Translations under genes and position numbers: made by a program
Assembly (NCBI RefSeq): GCF_023169965.1
Contig: NZ_AP025592.1
Span: 682,001-746,000 of the forward strand
Reading direction: 5' to 3'
DNA length: 64,000 nucleotides
From: Anaeromyxobacter paludicola
GTDB lineage: Bacteria; Myxococcota; Myxococcia; Myxococcales; Anaeromyxobacteraceae
Shown: positions 1-7,904 of the stretch, in pieces
How the letters are laid out: each line of letters begins with the position of its first letter
Position numbering within the stretch: position 1 is the stretch's first letter
Notes under the pieces: generated by a model
The model's input: only the letters and a program-made list of their open reading frames with translations
Told to the model about the DNA's origin: nothing
Database searches by the model: none

Positions 1-2
1 GG

Positions 3-479
3 CTCGCTCGGGAGCACGGGATCCGGCACGTGGTGGACGTGCGGGTGGAGGCGCGCGACGACGAGGCGGTGCTGCGCCGCTGCGGGGTGACCCTGCTCCA
101 CCTCCCCACCGAGGACCGCTGCGCCATCTCGCTCGACGTGATCGACGACGGCGTGGGCTGGGTGCGCGAGCGGCTCGGGCGGGGGGAGCGGGTCTTCATC
201 CACTGCGAGTACGGCGTGGGCCGGAGCGCGCTCCTGGCGCTCTGCGTGCTCGTCGCGGAGGGGGACGCGCCGCTGGAGGCGCTGGCGCGCGCCAAGTCGG
301 CCCGCTGGCAGGTCTCGCCCAGCCCGGAGCAGCTCCAGGCCTTCCAGGTCTGGTGCCGGCGCGAGCAGCATCGGGCGGGGGCGGCCTGGCCCATCCCGAG
401 CTTCGAGGAGCTCGCCGGGATCGCCTACAGCCACCTGCGCCGCGGCGAGGTGGGGACGGGCACGCTCCGCTCCGGCTGA
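3..479 (+). CDS. Dual-specificity/tyrosine phosphatase-like protein, 5' partial
   Basis: The reading frame is already open at the window edge (LAREHGIRHVVDVR), so the true start lies upstream. The protein has the cysteine phosphatase P-loop HCEYGVGRS at bases 201-227, matching the HCxxGxxRS signature in which Cys is the nucleophile and Arg binds phosphate. The N-terminal stretch resembles the first strand of dual-specificity phosphatases. A methionine codon at position 30 could be taken as a start, but it would remove that strand. The gene ends 15 bases before the PRTase/kinase-like fusion gene on the same strand, so the two are probably co-transcribed. The substrate (phosphoprotein, nucleotide or sugar phosphate) cannot be told from sequence. 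Confidence 0.75.
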   Translation, partial: LAREHGIRHVVDVRVEARDDEAVLRRCGVTLLHLPTEDRCAISLDVIDDGVGWVRERLGRGERVFIHCEYGVGRSALLALCVLVAEGDAPLEALARAKSARWQVSPSPEQLQAFQVWCRREQHRAGAAWPIPSFEELAGIAYSHLRRGEVGTGTLRSG

Positions 480-494
480 CGCCCGCACGAGGCG

Positions 495-2150
495 ATGCGG
501 GTCTACGGCGATCGGCTGCGGCGCGAGGCGCCGCGCGAGAAGCTCGCCCGGCTGGGCGCGCTCCTCGGCGACGCCCGCGCGGCCGGCGGGCGCGCGCGGC
601 ACGACCTCCTGCTCGACGCGCTGGTGGAGGCGGGCGAGCTCGCGCAGGGGGTGCTCGACGCGCGCTTCGCGGCGGAGGGCGCGGACGGGCGCTCGCCGGA
701 GGGAGACGCGGCGATGGCGCTCGCCGGCGGCGTGGCGCGGGCGCTCTGGAGCTCCTGGCGCTCCGGCTTCTCCCGGGTGGAGTGGCCGCCCGGAGCGCTC
801 GCGCTGGCCGTGGCGCGCGCCGGGCTGCCCGCGACCGTCGAGGTGAAGGCGCCGGAGGGCTACGCCTTCTACGCGCTCTACCCCGAGGCGTACGGCGAGG
901 CGGCGGAGGCGCTCGCCCCGGCGGGCGCGCGGCTGCGCGTCATCGGGCTGCGGAGCGTCGGCACCGGGCTCGCCGCGCTCGTCGCCGCCGCGGCGGGGGC
1001 CACGCGCGCGCCGGTGACGCTGCGGCCGGTCGGGCATCCCTTCGCGCGCCGGCTGGCGGTGTCGGCCGCCCTGGAGCGCGAGCTCGTCGGCGATCCCGAG
1101 GCGCGCTACGCCGTCGTGGACGAGGGGCCGGGGCTCTCGGGCAGCTCCTTCGCCGCGGTCGGCCGCTGGCTGGAGGCGCGGGGCGTCGCGCCGGAGCGGA
1201 TCCACCTCCTCCCCGGGCACGACGGCGAGCCGGGCGGCGTCAACCCCGAGGCCGCCGCCGCGTACCGTCGCTGGCCGAGGCGCGCGGTCTCCTTCGAGGC
1301 GCTCCACCGCGAGGCCGGCGGGATCGCGGCCTGGGCGGCCCCGCTCATCGGCCTGGCGCTCGAGCCGCCGCGGGACCTGTCGGGCGGCGCCTGGCGCGCG
1401 CTGGTGTGCGGGGCGCCGCCGTGGCCGCCGGCCGACCCGCCGCGCGAGCGGCGCAAGCTCCTCGTCCGGACGCGCGCGGGGCCGTGGCTGTTGCGCTTCG
1501 CCGGCCTGGGCCGCTCGGGCGCGGCGGCGCTGCGACGGGCCCGGGCGCTCGCCCGCGCCGGGTTCGCCGCCGAGGTGGCCGGGCTCGCGCGCGGGTTCCT
1601 GGTGCAGCGCTGGGTGGAGGCGCGGCCGCTCCCCCAGGCGGCGGTCCCGCGCGCCGCGCTCCTCGCCCGGGTGGCCGAGTACCTCGCCTTCCGCGCCGCG
1701 GCGCTGCCGGCCGGGGCGGGGGAGGGGGCCGCGCCGGGCGAGCTCCTCGAGATGGCGCGGACCAACCTCGCCGAGGGGGGCGAGGCGGCGGCGCTCCGCG
1801 CGCTCGAGGCTGCCGCCGCGCCGCTCGACGCCATCTCCGCGGGCGCGAGGCCGATCGAGGTGGACGGCAAGCTGCAACCCTGGGAGTGGCTCGTCGCCGG
1901 CGACGGCCGGCTGCTCAAGGCCGACGCCGTGGATCACTGCGCCGCGCACGACCTCGTCGGCTGCCAGGACCTGCTCTGGGACGTGGCCGGCGCCGAGGCG
2001 GAGCTGGCGCTGTCGAGAGGCGAGCTGGGCGAGCTGCTCGGCCGCCTCCGCGCCGCGGGCGCGCGGCCGGAGGCGCACCTCGCCTTCTACCGGCTCGCCT
2101 ACCGCGCCTTCCAGCTCGGCCGCGCCCGGCTCGCCGTGGGGGGACCCTGA
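495..2150 (+). CDS. Phosphoribosyltransferase-like / kinase-like fusion protein of unknown function
   Basis: This 551-residue protein appears to have two modules. Residues about 148-245 look like a type I phosphoribosyltransferase fold: a glycine loop (GLRSVGTGLAALVA) and, at about residue 207, VVDEGPGLSGSSF, which corresponds to the acidic PRPP-binding loop. The C-terminal part has an ATP-grasp or aminoglycoside-kinase flavour: LLVRTRAGPWLLRF near 330, then KADAVDHCAAHD and LLWDVAGA at about 475-500. I know of proteins with this PRTase signature but not of an assigned reaction. The preceding gene is a cysteine phosphatase, and the downstream neighbour is convergent (8-base gap). A role in nucleotide or sugar-phosphate metabolism linked to the glycan locus is only an inference. 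Confidence 0.6.
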   Translation: MRVYGDRLRREAPREKLARLGALLGDARAAGGRARHDLLLDALVEAGELAQGVLDARFAAEGADGRSPEGDAAMALAGGVARALWSSWRSGFSRVEWPPGALALAVARAGLPATVEVKAPEGYAFYALYPEAYGEAAEALAPAGARLRVIGLRSVGTGLAALVAAAAGATRAPVTLRPVGHPFARRLAVSAALERELVGDPEARYAVVDEGPGLSGSSFAAVGRWLEARGVAPERIHLLPGHDGEPGGVNPEAAAAYRRWPRRAVSFEALHREAGGIAAWAAPLIGLALEPPRDLSGGAWRALVCGAPPWPPADPPRERRKLLVRTRAGPWLLRFAGLGRSGAAALRRARALARAGFAAEVAGLARGFLVQRWVEARPLPQAAVPRAALLARVAEYLAFRAAALPAGAGEGAAPGELLEMARTNLAEGGEAAALRALEAAAAPLDAISAGARPIEVDGKLQPWEWLVAGDGRLLKADAVDHCAAHDLVGCQDLLWDVAGAEAELALSRGELGELLGRLRAAGARPEAHLAFYRLAYRAFQLGRARLAVGGP

Positions 2151-2158
2151 GCGCGGCC

Positions 2159-3043
2159 TCAGGCGTACCGGCGCGTCATCCGCGCGCAGAACTCGGCGAA
2201 GCGCTCCGGCTCGACCGGCGGGCTCGTGTGGTGCGGCCGGAGCCCGAGGTGCTCGGGCGTGAAGCAGAAGGTGACCGTGACGTCGAACGGCTCGAGCGCC
2301 TTCATCTGCCGGTCGAACCAGGCCTCCGCGCCGGGGCGGAAGCTGTCGGCCCAGGAGAGCCCGGTCCGGAGCTTGCGCACCCCGAGCTCCTGGAGCCAGC
2401 GCACGCCGGCGTCGAGCCGCGGGTCCTCGAAGTGGAACCACTGGCAGATGCCGAGCGCCGGGGCGTACTCCGGGAAGAGCCGGAGCGCGCGCTTCGGCCG
2501 CCCGTCCTCGCGGACGAGCCCCATGTAGAAGTGGCGGTAGTACGAGGAGCCCTCCGCCTCCCGGTGGCGGGTGGTGGCGGGCCAGGCGCGCGGCAGGTCG
2601 AAGAGGCTGTACCAGTGGACGCGCGGCGCCTTCCCCGCGAGCAGCTCGGCGGTGCGCCGGAGGCCGAACTCCTGCACCTCCTCGGCGCCGAAGGTGGAGA
2701 CGCCGACCTCGGAGATCCAGACCGGCAACGCCACCGCCCGCCGGGCCTCCTCGAGCCGCGCCGGCCACTCGTCGAGCTGCCAGTGGTTCCAGTCGAGCGG
2801 GAAGCCGTGGACCGCCACCGCGTCCACCGCGCCGAGCGCGCCGTGGCGGGCGAGGAGCTGGAAGAACGCCGGGTCGATGGGCGAGATGCCGCCGAGCACG
2901 CGGGTGAGCGCCGGCGCCTCCGCCCGGACCGCCTCGCCGGCGAGCCGGGCCATCCGGGCGAAGCGCGCCCAGTCGGGATCGAGGTCGCGGTCCCAGTGCG
3001 ACAGGTTGTTCGGCTCGTTCCAGAGCATCACCGCTTCGACCAT
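2159..3043 (-). CDS. Glycoside hydrolase-like TIM barrel (GH-A clan), apparently circularly permuted
   Basis: This 294-residue protein begins with VMLWNEPNN, whose E10 matches the acid/base glutamate of GH-A clan enzymes such as GH39 and GH5. E112 in VWISEVGVSTFG matches the strand-7 nucleophile. The C-terminal third (about 195-294) reads like the start of such an enzyme: ELGVRKLRTGLSW, then a strand ending FCFTPEHLG, then EFCARMTRRYA, the helix that normally precedes WNEPN. The order of barrel elements is therefore rotated. There is no signal peptide, so the protein is probably cytoplasmic. It is last in the leftward glycan unit, 10 bases after the methyltransferase. It could be a sugar-binding or transglycosylating protein; the substrate is unknown. 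Confidence 0.7.
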   Translation of the reverse strand: MVEAVMLWNEPNNLSHWDRDLDPDWARFARMARLAGEAVRAEAPALTRVLGGISPIDPAFFQLLARHGALGAVDAVAVHGFPLDWNHWQLDEWPARLEEARRAVALPVWISEVGVSTFGAEEVQEFGLRRTAELLAGKAPRVHWYSLFDLPRAWPATTRHREAEGSSYYRHFYMGLVREDGRPKRALRLFPEYAPALGICQWFHFEDPRLDAGVRWLQELGVRKLRTGLSWADSFRPGAEAWFDRQMKALEPFDVTVTFCFTPEHLGLRPHHTSPPVEPERFAEFCARMTRRYA

Positions 3044-3053
3044 GGTCGCGCGC

Positions 3054-3800
3054 TCACTCTCGGGCGGGGTAGACGGCGCCGCTCTCGGCGGGATCCCGCG
3101 GCAGGCGTCCGCAGACGTACACCTCGGTGCCGGCGATCGGCTGGGGGTCGAAGCCGGCGGAGCGGAGCATGGCCTCGACGCAGGCGCGGTTCGGGATCCA
3201 CCAGTTGGTCCCGTCCCCGCAGTAGGCCCGCTCGATGAAGTGGAGCTTCGGCCAGGCCGGGTGGTCGAAGACCTCGCGCTCCTCGAACCGGTAGTCCTCG
3301 GCGACGGGGATCCGGCCCTGGCTGCCCCGGATCATGCTCTGGAAGACGAGCAGCTCGCCCACCGCGTGCGCGTGGAGCAGGTCGAGCGCGAGCAGCGGGT
3401 GGCGCAGGTGGTAGAGCACGCCCATGAAGAGCACCACGTCGAAGCGCCCGCCCAGCCGCGCCAGGTCGTAGACCGATCGGTTCTCGAACTCGACGTCGAG
3501 GCCGGAGACCTCGGCCGCGAGCCGGGCCTGCGCCAGGTAGCGCTCGTCGTGGTCCACGCCGACCACCCGCGCCGCCCCCCGCTTCTTCATCTCGAGCGAG
3601 AAGAAGCCCGCGTTGCAGCCGACGTCGAGCACGGTCTTGCCGCGCAGGTCGGCCGGGACGGAGCCCTGGATGCTCTCCCAGACCGCCCGCGGGTAGTCCC
3701 CGAGGAAGTGGTCCGGCGCGGTGGCCACGCCGCCGAGGTCGAGGTTGTGGAACCACTCGCCGAGCGCGCGCACCCGCGCCTCGATCTGCCCCCGCTCCAT
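3054..3800 (-). CDS. SAM-dependent methyltransferase, CmoB-like / TIGR04290-like
   Basis: This 248-residue class I methyltransferase has motif I VLDVGCNAGFFS at residues 57-68, an acidic residue in VVGVDHDERY for the SAM ribose, and motif IV region FDVVLFMGVLYHL. The N-terminus (WFHNLDLGG, then FLGDYPRAVWESI) and the phrase TNWWIPNRACVEAMLRSAGF resemble the CmoB-like family that NCBI models call TIGR04290. I recall that family next to glycan genes, but this is from memory. It lies between the ABC exporter (50 bases upstream) and the permuted glycosidase (10 bases downstream). A sugar or lipid-linked glycan acceptor is more likely than tRNA given the context; this is inference. Confidence 0.75.
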   Translation of the reverse strand: MERGQIEARVRALGEWFHNLDLGGVATAPDHFLGDYPRAVWESIQGSVPADLRGKTVLDVGCNAGFFSLEMKKRGAARVVGVDHDERYLAQARLAAEVSGLDVEFENRSVYDLARLGGRFDVVLFMGVLYHLRHPLLALDLLHAHAVGELLVFQSMIRGSQGRIPVAEDYRFEEREVFDHPAWPKLHFIERAYCGDGTNWWIPNRACVEAMLRSAGFDPQPIAGTEVYVCGRLPRDPAESGAVYPARE

Positions 3801-3850
3801 CCGCGCGCCCCTCCCGCCCGCGCGGGAGGGCGCGGGCCTGCCGCTTCAAT

Positions 3851-5659
3851 CTATTCACCGGCGGCCCGCCGGGAGCCCTGCGCGGGGGCGGGCCGCGGCA
3901 GCGCGCGCACCAGGCCGCGGGTCTGGCGCGAGACGAGCGAGGCGTAGTACCCGCCGTGGGACATGAGCTCGGCGTGCGAGCCCTGCTCGACGATCCGTCC
4001 CTTCCGGAGCACCAGGATCCGGTCGGCGTTCACCACCGTGGAGAGCCGGTGGGCGATGGCGAAGGTGGTCCGCCCCGCCATGACGCGATCGAGCGCCTCC
4101 TGGACCAGCGCCTCGGACTCGGCGTCGAGCGCGCTCGTCGGCTCGTCCAGGACCAGGATCGCCGGGTCCTTGAGCAGGGCCCGCGCGATGGCGATCCGCT
4201 GCCGCTCCCCGGCCGAGAGCCGGGAGCCGCGCTCGCCGACGACGGTCCGGTAGCCGTTCGGGAGCCTCTCGACGAACTCGTGCGCGTGGGCGGCGCGCGC
4301 CGCGGCCTCGATCTCGGCGTCGGTCGCCTGCGGACGGCCGTAGGCGATGTTGTCGCGGACGCTCTCGTTGAAGAGCAGCGAGTCCTGCAGCACCACGCCG
4401 ATCTGCCCGCGCACCGAGCGCTGCTTCAGCCCCTTGAGGTCGCGGCCGTCCACCAGGATGCGGCCGGCGGAGGGGTCGTAGAAGCGCTGCAGGAGCGTGA
4501 TGAGGGTGGTCTTGCCGGCGCCCGACGGGCCCACCAGCGCCACCGCCTCGCCGGGGCGGACGTGCAGGTCGATCCCGCGCAGCAGCTCGTGCCCGCCGGG
4601 GAAGGCGAAGTGGACGTCCTCGAAGCGCACCTCGCCCCGGAGCGGCCCCGGCTCGGCGGCGTCGGCCCCGTCCTCGACGTGGTCCTCGGCGTCGAGGATG
4701 GCGAAGACCTGCTCCAGCGACACGCGCGCGGTCTGGAGCGTCTTGTAGAGCCCCGAGAGCCCCTGCACCGGCCCGAAGAGGCCGGACAGGTAGCCGAGCA
4801 CCGCGACCACGGTGCCGAGGGTGGCCCGGCCGGTGACGACCAGCCAGCCCCCGACGGCGATGGCGGCCACGCGGGCCGCCGCGGTGGCGAGGCTCTGGGC
4901 CGCGCCCACGCCGGCGTCGAAGGCGACGCCGCGCGAGACCACCTCGTTCGTGGAGCGGACCTGCGAGAGGAAGCGCTTCTTCTCCGATTCCTCCATGGCG
5001 AAGCTCTTCACCGTCACGATCCCGGCGAGCACCTCGTTGAGGCGGGAGTAGATGCCCACCCAGCGCTCGAGGAGCCCCCGCTCGCGGCGGGTCTGGGCCG
5101 GGGCGGCCAGGGCGGCGATGATGCCGGGGATCGGCGCGAAGGCGAGCACCACCAGCCCGACGCGCCAGTCGAGCCGGAGCAGCACCGCGGCGGAGAGGAC
5201 GAGGTAGGCGAGCGACGGCAGGGTGTTGAAGGTGAGCTCGGTGAGCGAGCCGACGAAGCCCTGGATGCCGCGCTCGAGCCGCTGCATCACCGCGCCGACC
5301 GGCTCCTGCCGGTGGAAGGAGATGGGCAGCCCGTGGAGCCGGTCCACGGTGGCCTCGGTGATGGCGAAGTGGACCTTGAGCCGGGTGTGCCAGCTGAGCC
5401 AGTTCGAGAGCGCCAGCGCCGCCTCCCGCGAGAGCGACAGGATCCCGAGGAGGCCCAGGCCGGAGACGAGGGCGCGCGCCGCGCCGGGGCCGCCGAGCGC
5501 GTCGAAGATGCGCTTCAGCACGAGCGGCTCGGCGGCGTTGAGCGCCGCGCCGAGCAGGGCGAGCCCCAGGATGGCGAGGGCCGCGCCGCGGAAGGGCCAG
5601 AGGAAGCGCATGCCGCGGCGGACGAGCCGGTAGCCGGGATCGGAGGAGGTGCCAGGCAT
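3851..5659 (-). CDS. ABC transporter, fused permease and ATPase (exporter type)
   Basis: This 602-residue half-transporter has an N-terminal membrane domain of about six helices (about 1-320) and a C-terminal ATPase. The ATPase shows Walker A GPSGAGKTT, the signature LSAGERQRIAIA, Walker B ILVLDEPTSALD and the switch histidine in FAIAHRLST. The layout is that of MsbA-like exporters for lipids, glycolipids or peptides, working as a homodimer. The start is the ATG at 5659, whose A is also the last base of the upstream glycosyltransferase stop codon (TGATG), implying translational coupling. In this locus it probably flips or exports the lipid-linked glycan; the substrate is inferred. A longer open frame upstream is only a GC-rich shadow. 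Confidence 0.9.
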   Translation of the reverse strand: MPGTSSDPGYRLVRRGMRFLWPFRGAALAILGLALLGAALNAAEPLVLKRIFDALGGPGAARALVSGLGLLGILSLSREAALALSNWLSWHTRLKVHFAITEATVDRLHGLPISFHRQEPVGAVMQRLERGIQGFVGSLTELTFNTLPSLAYLVLSAAVLLRLDWRVGLVVLAFAPIPGIIAALAAPAQTRRERGLLERWVGIYSRLNEVLAGIVTVKSFAMEESEKKRFLSQVRSTNEVVSRGVAFDAGVGAAQSLATAAARVAAIAVGGWLVVTGRATLGTVVAVLGYLSGLFGPVQGLSGLYKTLQTARVSLEQVFAILDAEDHVEDGADAAEPGPLRGEVRFEDVHFAFPGGHELLRGIDLHVRPGEAVALVGPSGAGKTTLITLLQRFYDPSAGRILVDGRDLKGLKQRSVRGQIGVVLQDSLLFNESVRDNIAYGRPQATDAEIEAAARAAHAHEFVERLPNGYRTVVGERGSRLSAGERQRIAIARALLKDPAILVLDEPTSALDAESEALVQEALDRVMAGRTTFAIAHRLSTVVNADRILVLRKGRIVEQGSHAELMSHGGYYASLVSRQTRGLVRALPRPAPAQGSRRAAGE

Positions 5660-6816
5660 CACCCGGCGGAACGCCCCCCGTCGCCTGCCTCTTCCCTGGC
5701 CGGGGGCGCGGCGGGCGGCGCGGGAGCGCTCAGCGCGGCGTGGATGGCGAGCAGCTCGTCCACGCGGTGCGCGCAGGTGTGGCGCGCGCGCACCGTGGCG
5801 AGCCCCCGGGCGGCGAGCGACGCGGCGAGCGCCTCGTCCGAGAGCACGTCCCGGAGCCGGGCCCGCATCTCCCCCCCGTCGCGGGCCACGAGGTAGTCGC
5901 CCTCGCGGAAGAGCCCCTCGGCGTCGCGCCACGGCGCCGAGACGAGCGGGATGCCGCAGGCGAGCGCCTCGAAGGGCCGGATGGTGGGGATGCCCGGCAG
6001 CGCCTCGACGTAGGGCCGGCGCGGCACGTGGACGGTCACCCGGTGGGCGGCGAAGGCCGCGGGGGCCCGCACGTTCGGCAGCCAGCCGCGGTACGCGAGC
6101 CCCGCCTCCGCCACGGCCCGCAGCCCCTGCGGCGGATAGCGGACGCCGTGCACCCGGCCCCGCAGGCCGAGCGCCCGGGCCGGCTCGAGCAGGAACTCCG
6201 AGAGCTCGGCAGTCCGCTCCTCGTCTCCCCAGTTCCCCACGAAGACGAGGTGGCCGGCCGGCGCGCCGGCGGCGAGCGGCCGGAACCGGCGCACGTCGGC
6301 CGCCTCGTGCCAGGTGAAGGCGCGCCGCGCCCACCCCCGCGCGAGGTACAGCTCGCGGATCACCTCGCCGAAGGCGAGCACGCCGTCGTAGCCCGACAGG
6401 TCGAAGCGCGACATGGCGCCGGGGTCGCTCACCGCGCGGTGGTGGGTGTCGTGGAAGAGGAGCGCGTAGCGCCCGCCACGCAGCCGGTGGGCGCCCACCC
6501 GCCGCACCAGCTCCGGCTCGTTCCACTCGTGCACCAGCACCAGGTCCGCCCCGTCGAGCGCCTCGTCGAGGTCGAGGGCCGCGAGGTCGTAGCGGCGCGC
6601 CACGCCGTCGAGCTCCGGGTAGGCCGCCCGGAAGAGGGCGAGGGGCGCCTCGCCGGCCTCGGCGAGGAGATTCGCGAGGCTCCAAGCGTCGCGCGGCTCG
6701 TAGCTGCGGACCTCCCAGCCGCGGTGGACCAGCTCCGAGAGCACGCCGCGCAGGAAGTGGGCGTTGCCGTGGTTCCAGTCGGAGAGCAGCGAGTGGCAGA
6801 AGGCTACGGCGCGCAC
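5659..6816 (-). CDS. CgeB-like glycosyltransferase (copy 1)
   Basis: This 385-residue protein starts at GTG 6816, giving VRAVAFCHSLLSDWNHGNAH, which aligns with the N-termini of the three other CgeB-like proteins of this locus. The C-terminal half has the donor-site region IRPFEALACGIPLVSAPW and ends with RHTCAHRVDEL, a tail shared with the paralogues. CgeB-family proteins are GT-B glycosyltransferases, known from spore-crust glycosylation in Bacillus. The start overlaps the end of the GT4 gene by 13 bases, and the stop shares a base with the ABC exporter start. It therefore belongs to a tightly coupled GT4-CgeB-exporter set. Donor and acceptor are unknown. Confidence 0.8.
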   Translation of the reverse strand: MRAVAFCHSLLSDWNHGNAHFLRGVLSELVHRGWEVRSYEPRDAWSLANLLAEAGEAPLALFRAAYPELDGVARRYDLAALDLDEALDGADLVLVHEWNEPELVRRVGAHRLRGGRYALLFHDTHHRAVSDPGAMSRFDLSGYDGVLAFGEVIRELYLARGWARRAFTWHEAADVRRFRPLAAGAPAGHLVFVGNWGDEERTAELSEFLLEPARALGLRGRVHGVRYPPQGLRAVAEAGLAYRGWLPNVRAPAAFAAHRVTVHVPRRPYVEALPGIPTIRPFEALACGIPLVSAPWRDAEGLFREGDYLVARDGGEMRARLRDVLSDEALAASLAARGLATVRARHTCAHRVDELLAIHAALSAPAPPAAPPAREEAGDGGRSAG

Positions 6817-7904
6817 GGCGCCTCCGCGGCCCGCGGCTCGAGCAGCTCGCGGTAGACGGCGAGGTAGCCCTCGGCCATCGCCTCGGGGGTGAAGCGGGCG
6901 GCCCGCGCCCGCGCGCGTCCCGCCAGCCGCGCCCGCAGGTCGTCGTCGGCGGCGAGCCGCCGCAGCGCGGCGCCGAGCGCCTCCGGGTCGTCCGGCGGGG
7001 CGAAGAGGGCGGAGTCCTCCCAGTTCTCGCGCAGGCTCTCGACGTCGCCGAGCACGAGGGCGCACCCGGAGAGCGCCGCCTCCAGGATCGAGAGCCCGAA
7101 CGGCTCGTAGCGCGCCGGCAGCGCGTACACGGCCGCCCGCCCGAGCCAGGTCGCGAGCTCGTCGCTCGACAGCCGGCCGAGGAGGAGCGCCCCCCCGCCC
7201 GACTCGAGGCGGCGCTCCGAGCCCGGCTCGGCGACGTCGCCGGCGAGGTACACCGGCCAGGGGAGGCGGGACGCGAGCGCGTCGAGCGCGGCGAGGTTCT
7301 TGGCCTCGTCCCAGAGCCGGCCGGCGGCGAGGACGAAGGGGCGCTTCGCCGCGGGGCGGAAGCCGCCCGCGTCCCGGCCGTTCGGCACGACGCGCGCCGG
7401 CGGGAGGGGCCCGTGGTGGCGGACGAGGGCGCGCAGCATGGCCCGGCTCGGCGCCACCACCCGGCCGGCCGCGCCGAGCCCCCGGCGGACCTCGGCCCGG
7501 TAGCGGTCGAAGGCGGCCGGCGCGGGCGCGCCGCGCACCGCCTCGAACCAGGAGAGGACGCAGGAGTGGCCCACCACGACCTTCGGCGCGGCGAAGGGGA
7601 GGGCGCCGGGCGCGTACTGGCCGAGGTGGACGACGTCGGGGCGGAGCCGCGCCTCGAGCGCGAGGAGCCACTCGCCGGCCCGCGCCACGTCGTCCCAGGG
7701 GTCGTCCATCCACTCGAGCCGGAAGGCGCTCTCGTGCAGCCCGAGCCCGCGCAGGCCCGCGAGGGCGCGCCGCTGCGAGACCGAGAGCGGGGCGCCCAGG
7801 GTGGCGAGCTCCACCTCCACGCCGCGAGCGAGGAGCGCCCGGGAGAGCTCCGCGGCGTAGGTGAAGACCCCGCCCACGGTGTCGGCGGTCAGGAGGACCC
7901 TCAT
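6804..7904 (-). CDS. Glycosyltransferase family 4
   Basis: This 366-residue GT-B enzyme opens with MRVLLTADTVGGVFTYAAEL, the typical glycine-rich N-terminal loop of GT4. It carries the donor-binding EX7E motif in ARYEPFGLSILEAALSG. VVPNGRDAGGF and LAAGRLWDEAKN are also characteristic of retaining GT4 transferases that use nucleotide sugars. The ATG at 7904 is chosen because it overlaps the upstream oxidoreductase stop by four bases (ATGA) and gives the canonical N-terminus. It overlaps the following CgeB-like gene by 13 bases. It probably adds a sugar to the growing glycan at the cytoplasmic face. The specificity cannot be read from sequence. Confidence 0.88.
   Translation of the reverse strand: MRVLLTADTVGGVFTYAAELSRALLARGVEVELATLGAPLSVSQRRALAGLRGLGLHESAFRLEWMDDPWDDVARAGEWLLALEARLRPDVVHLGQYAPGALPFAAPKVVVGHSCVLSWFEAVRGAPAPAAFDRYRAEVRRGLGAAGRVVAPSRAMLRALVRHHGPLPPARVVPNGRDAGGFRPAAKRPFVLAAGRLWDEAKNLAALDALASRLPWPVYLAGDVAEPGSERRLESGGGALLLGRLSSDELATWLGRAAVYALPARYEPFGLSILEAALSGCALVLGDVESLRENWEDSALFAPPDDPEALGAALRRLAADDDLRARLAGRARARAARFTPEAMAEGYLAVYRELLEPRAAEAPCAP

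Noticed and set aside
353-3238. Long open frame covering the PRTase/kinase gene in another phase
   Set aside because: The translation is low-complexity Arg/Ala/Gly sequence with no motif, typical of the alternative frame of GC-rich genes. The annotated frames have clear family motifs.
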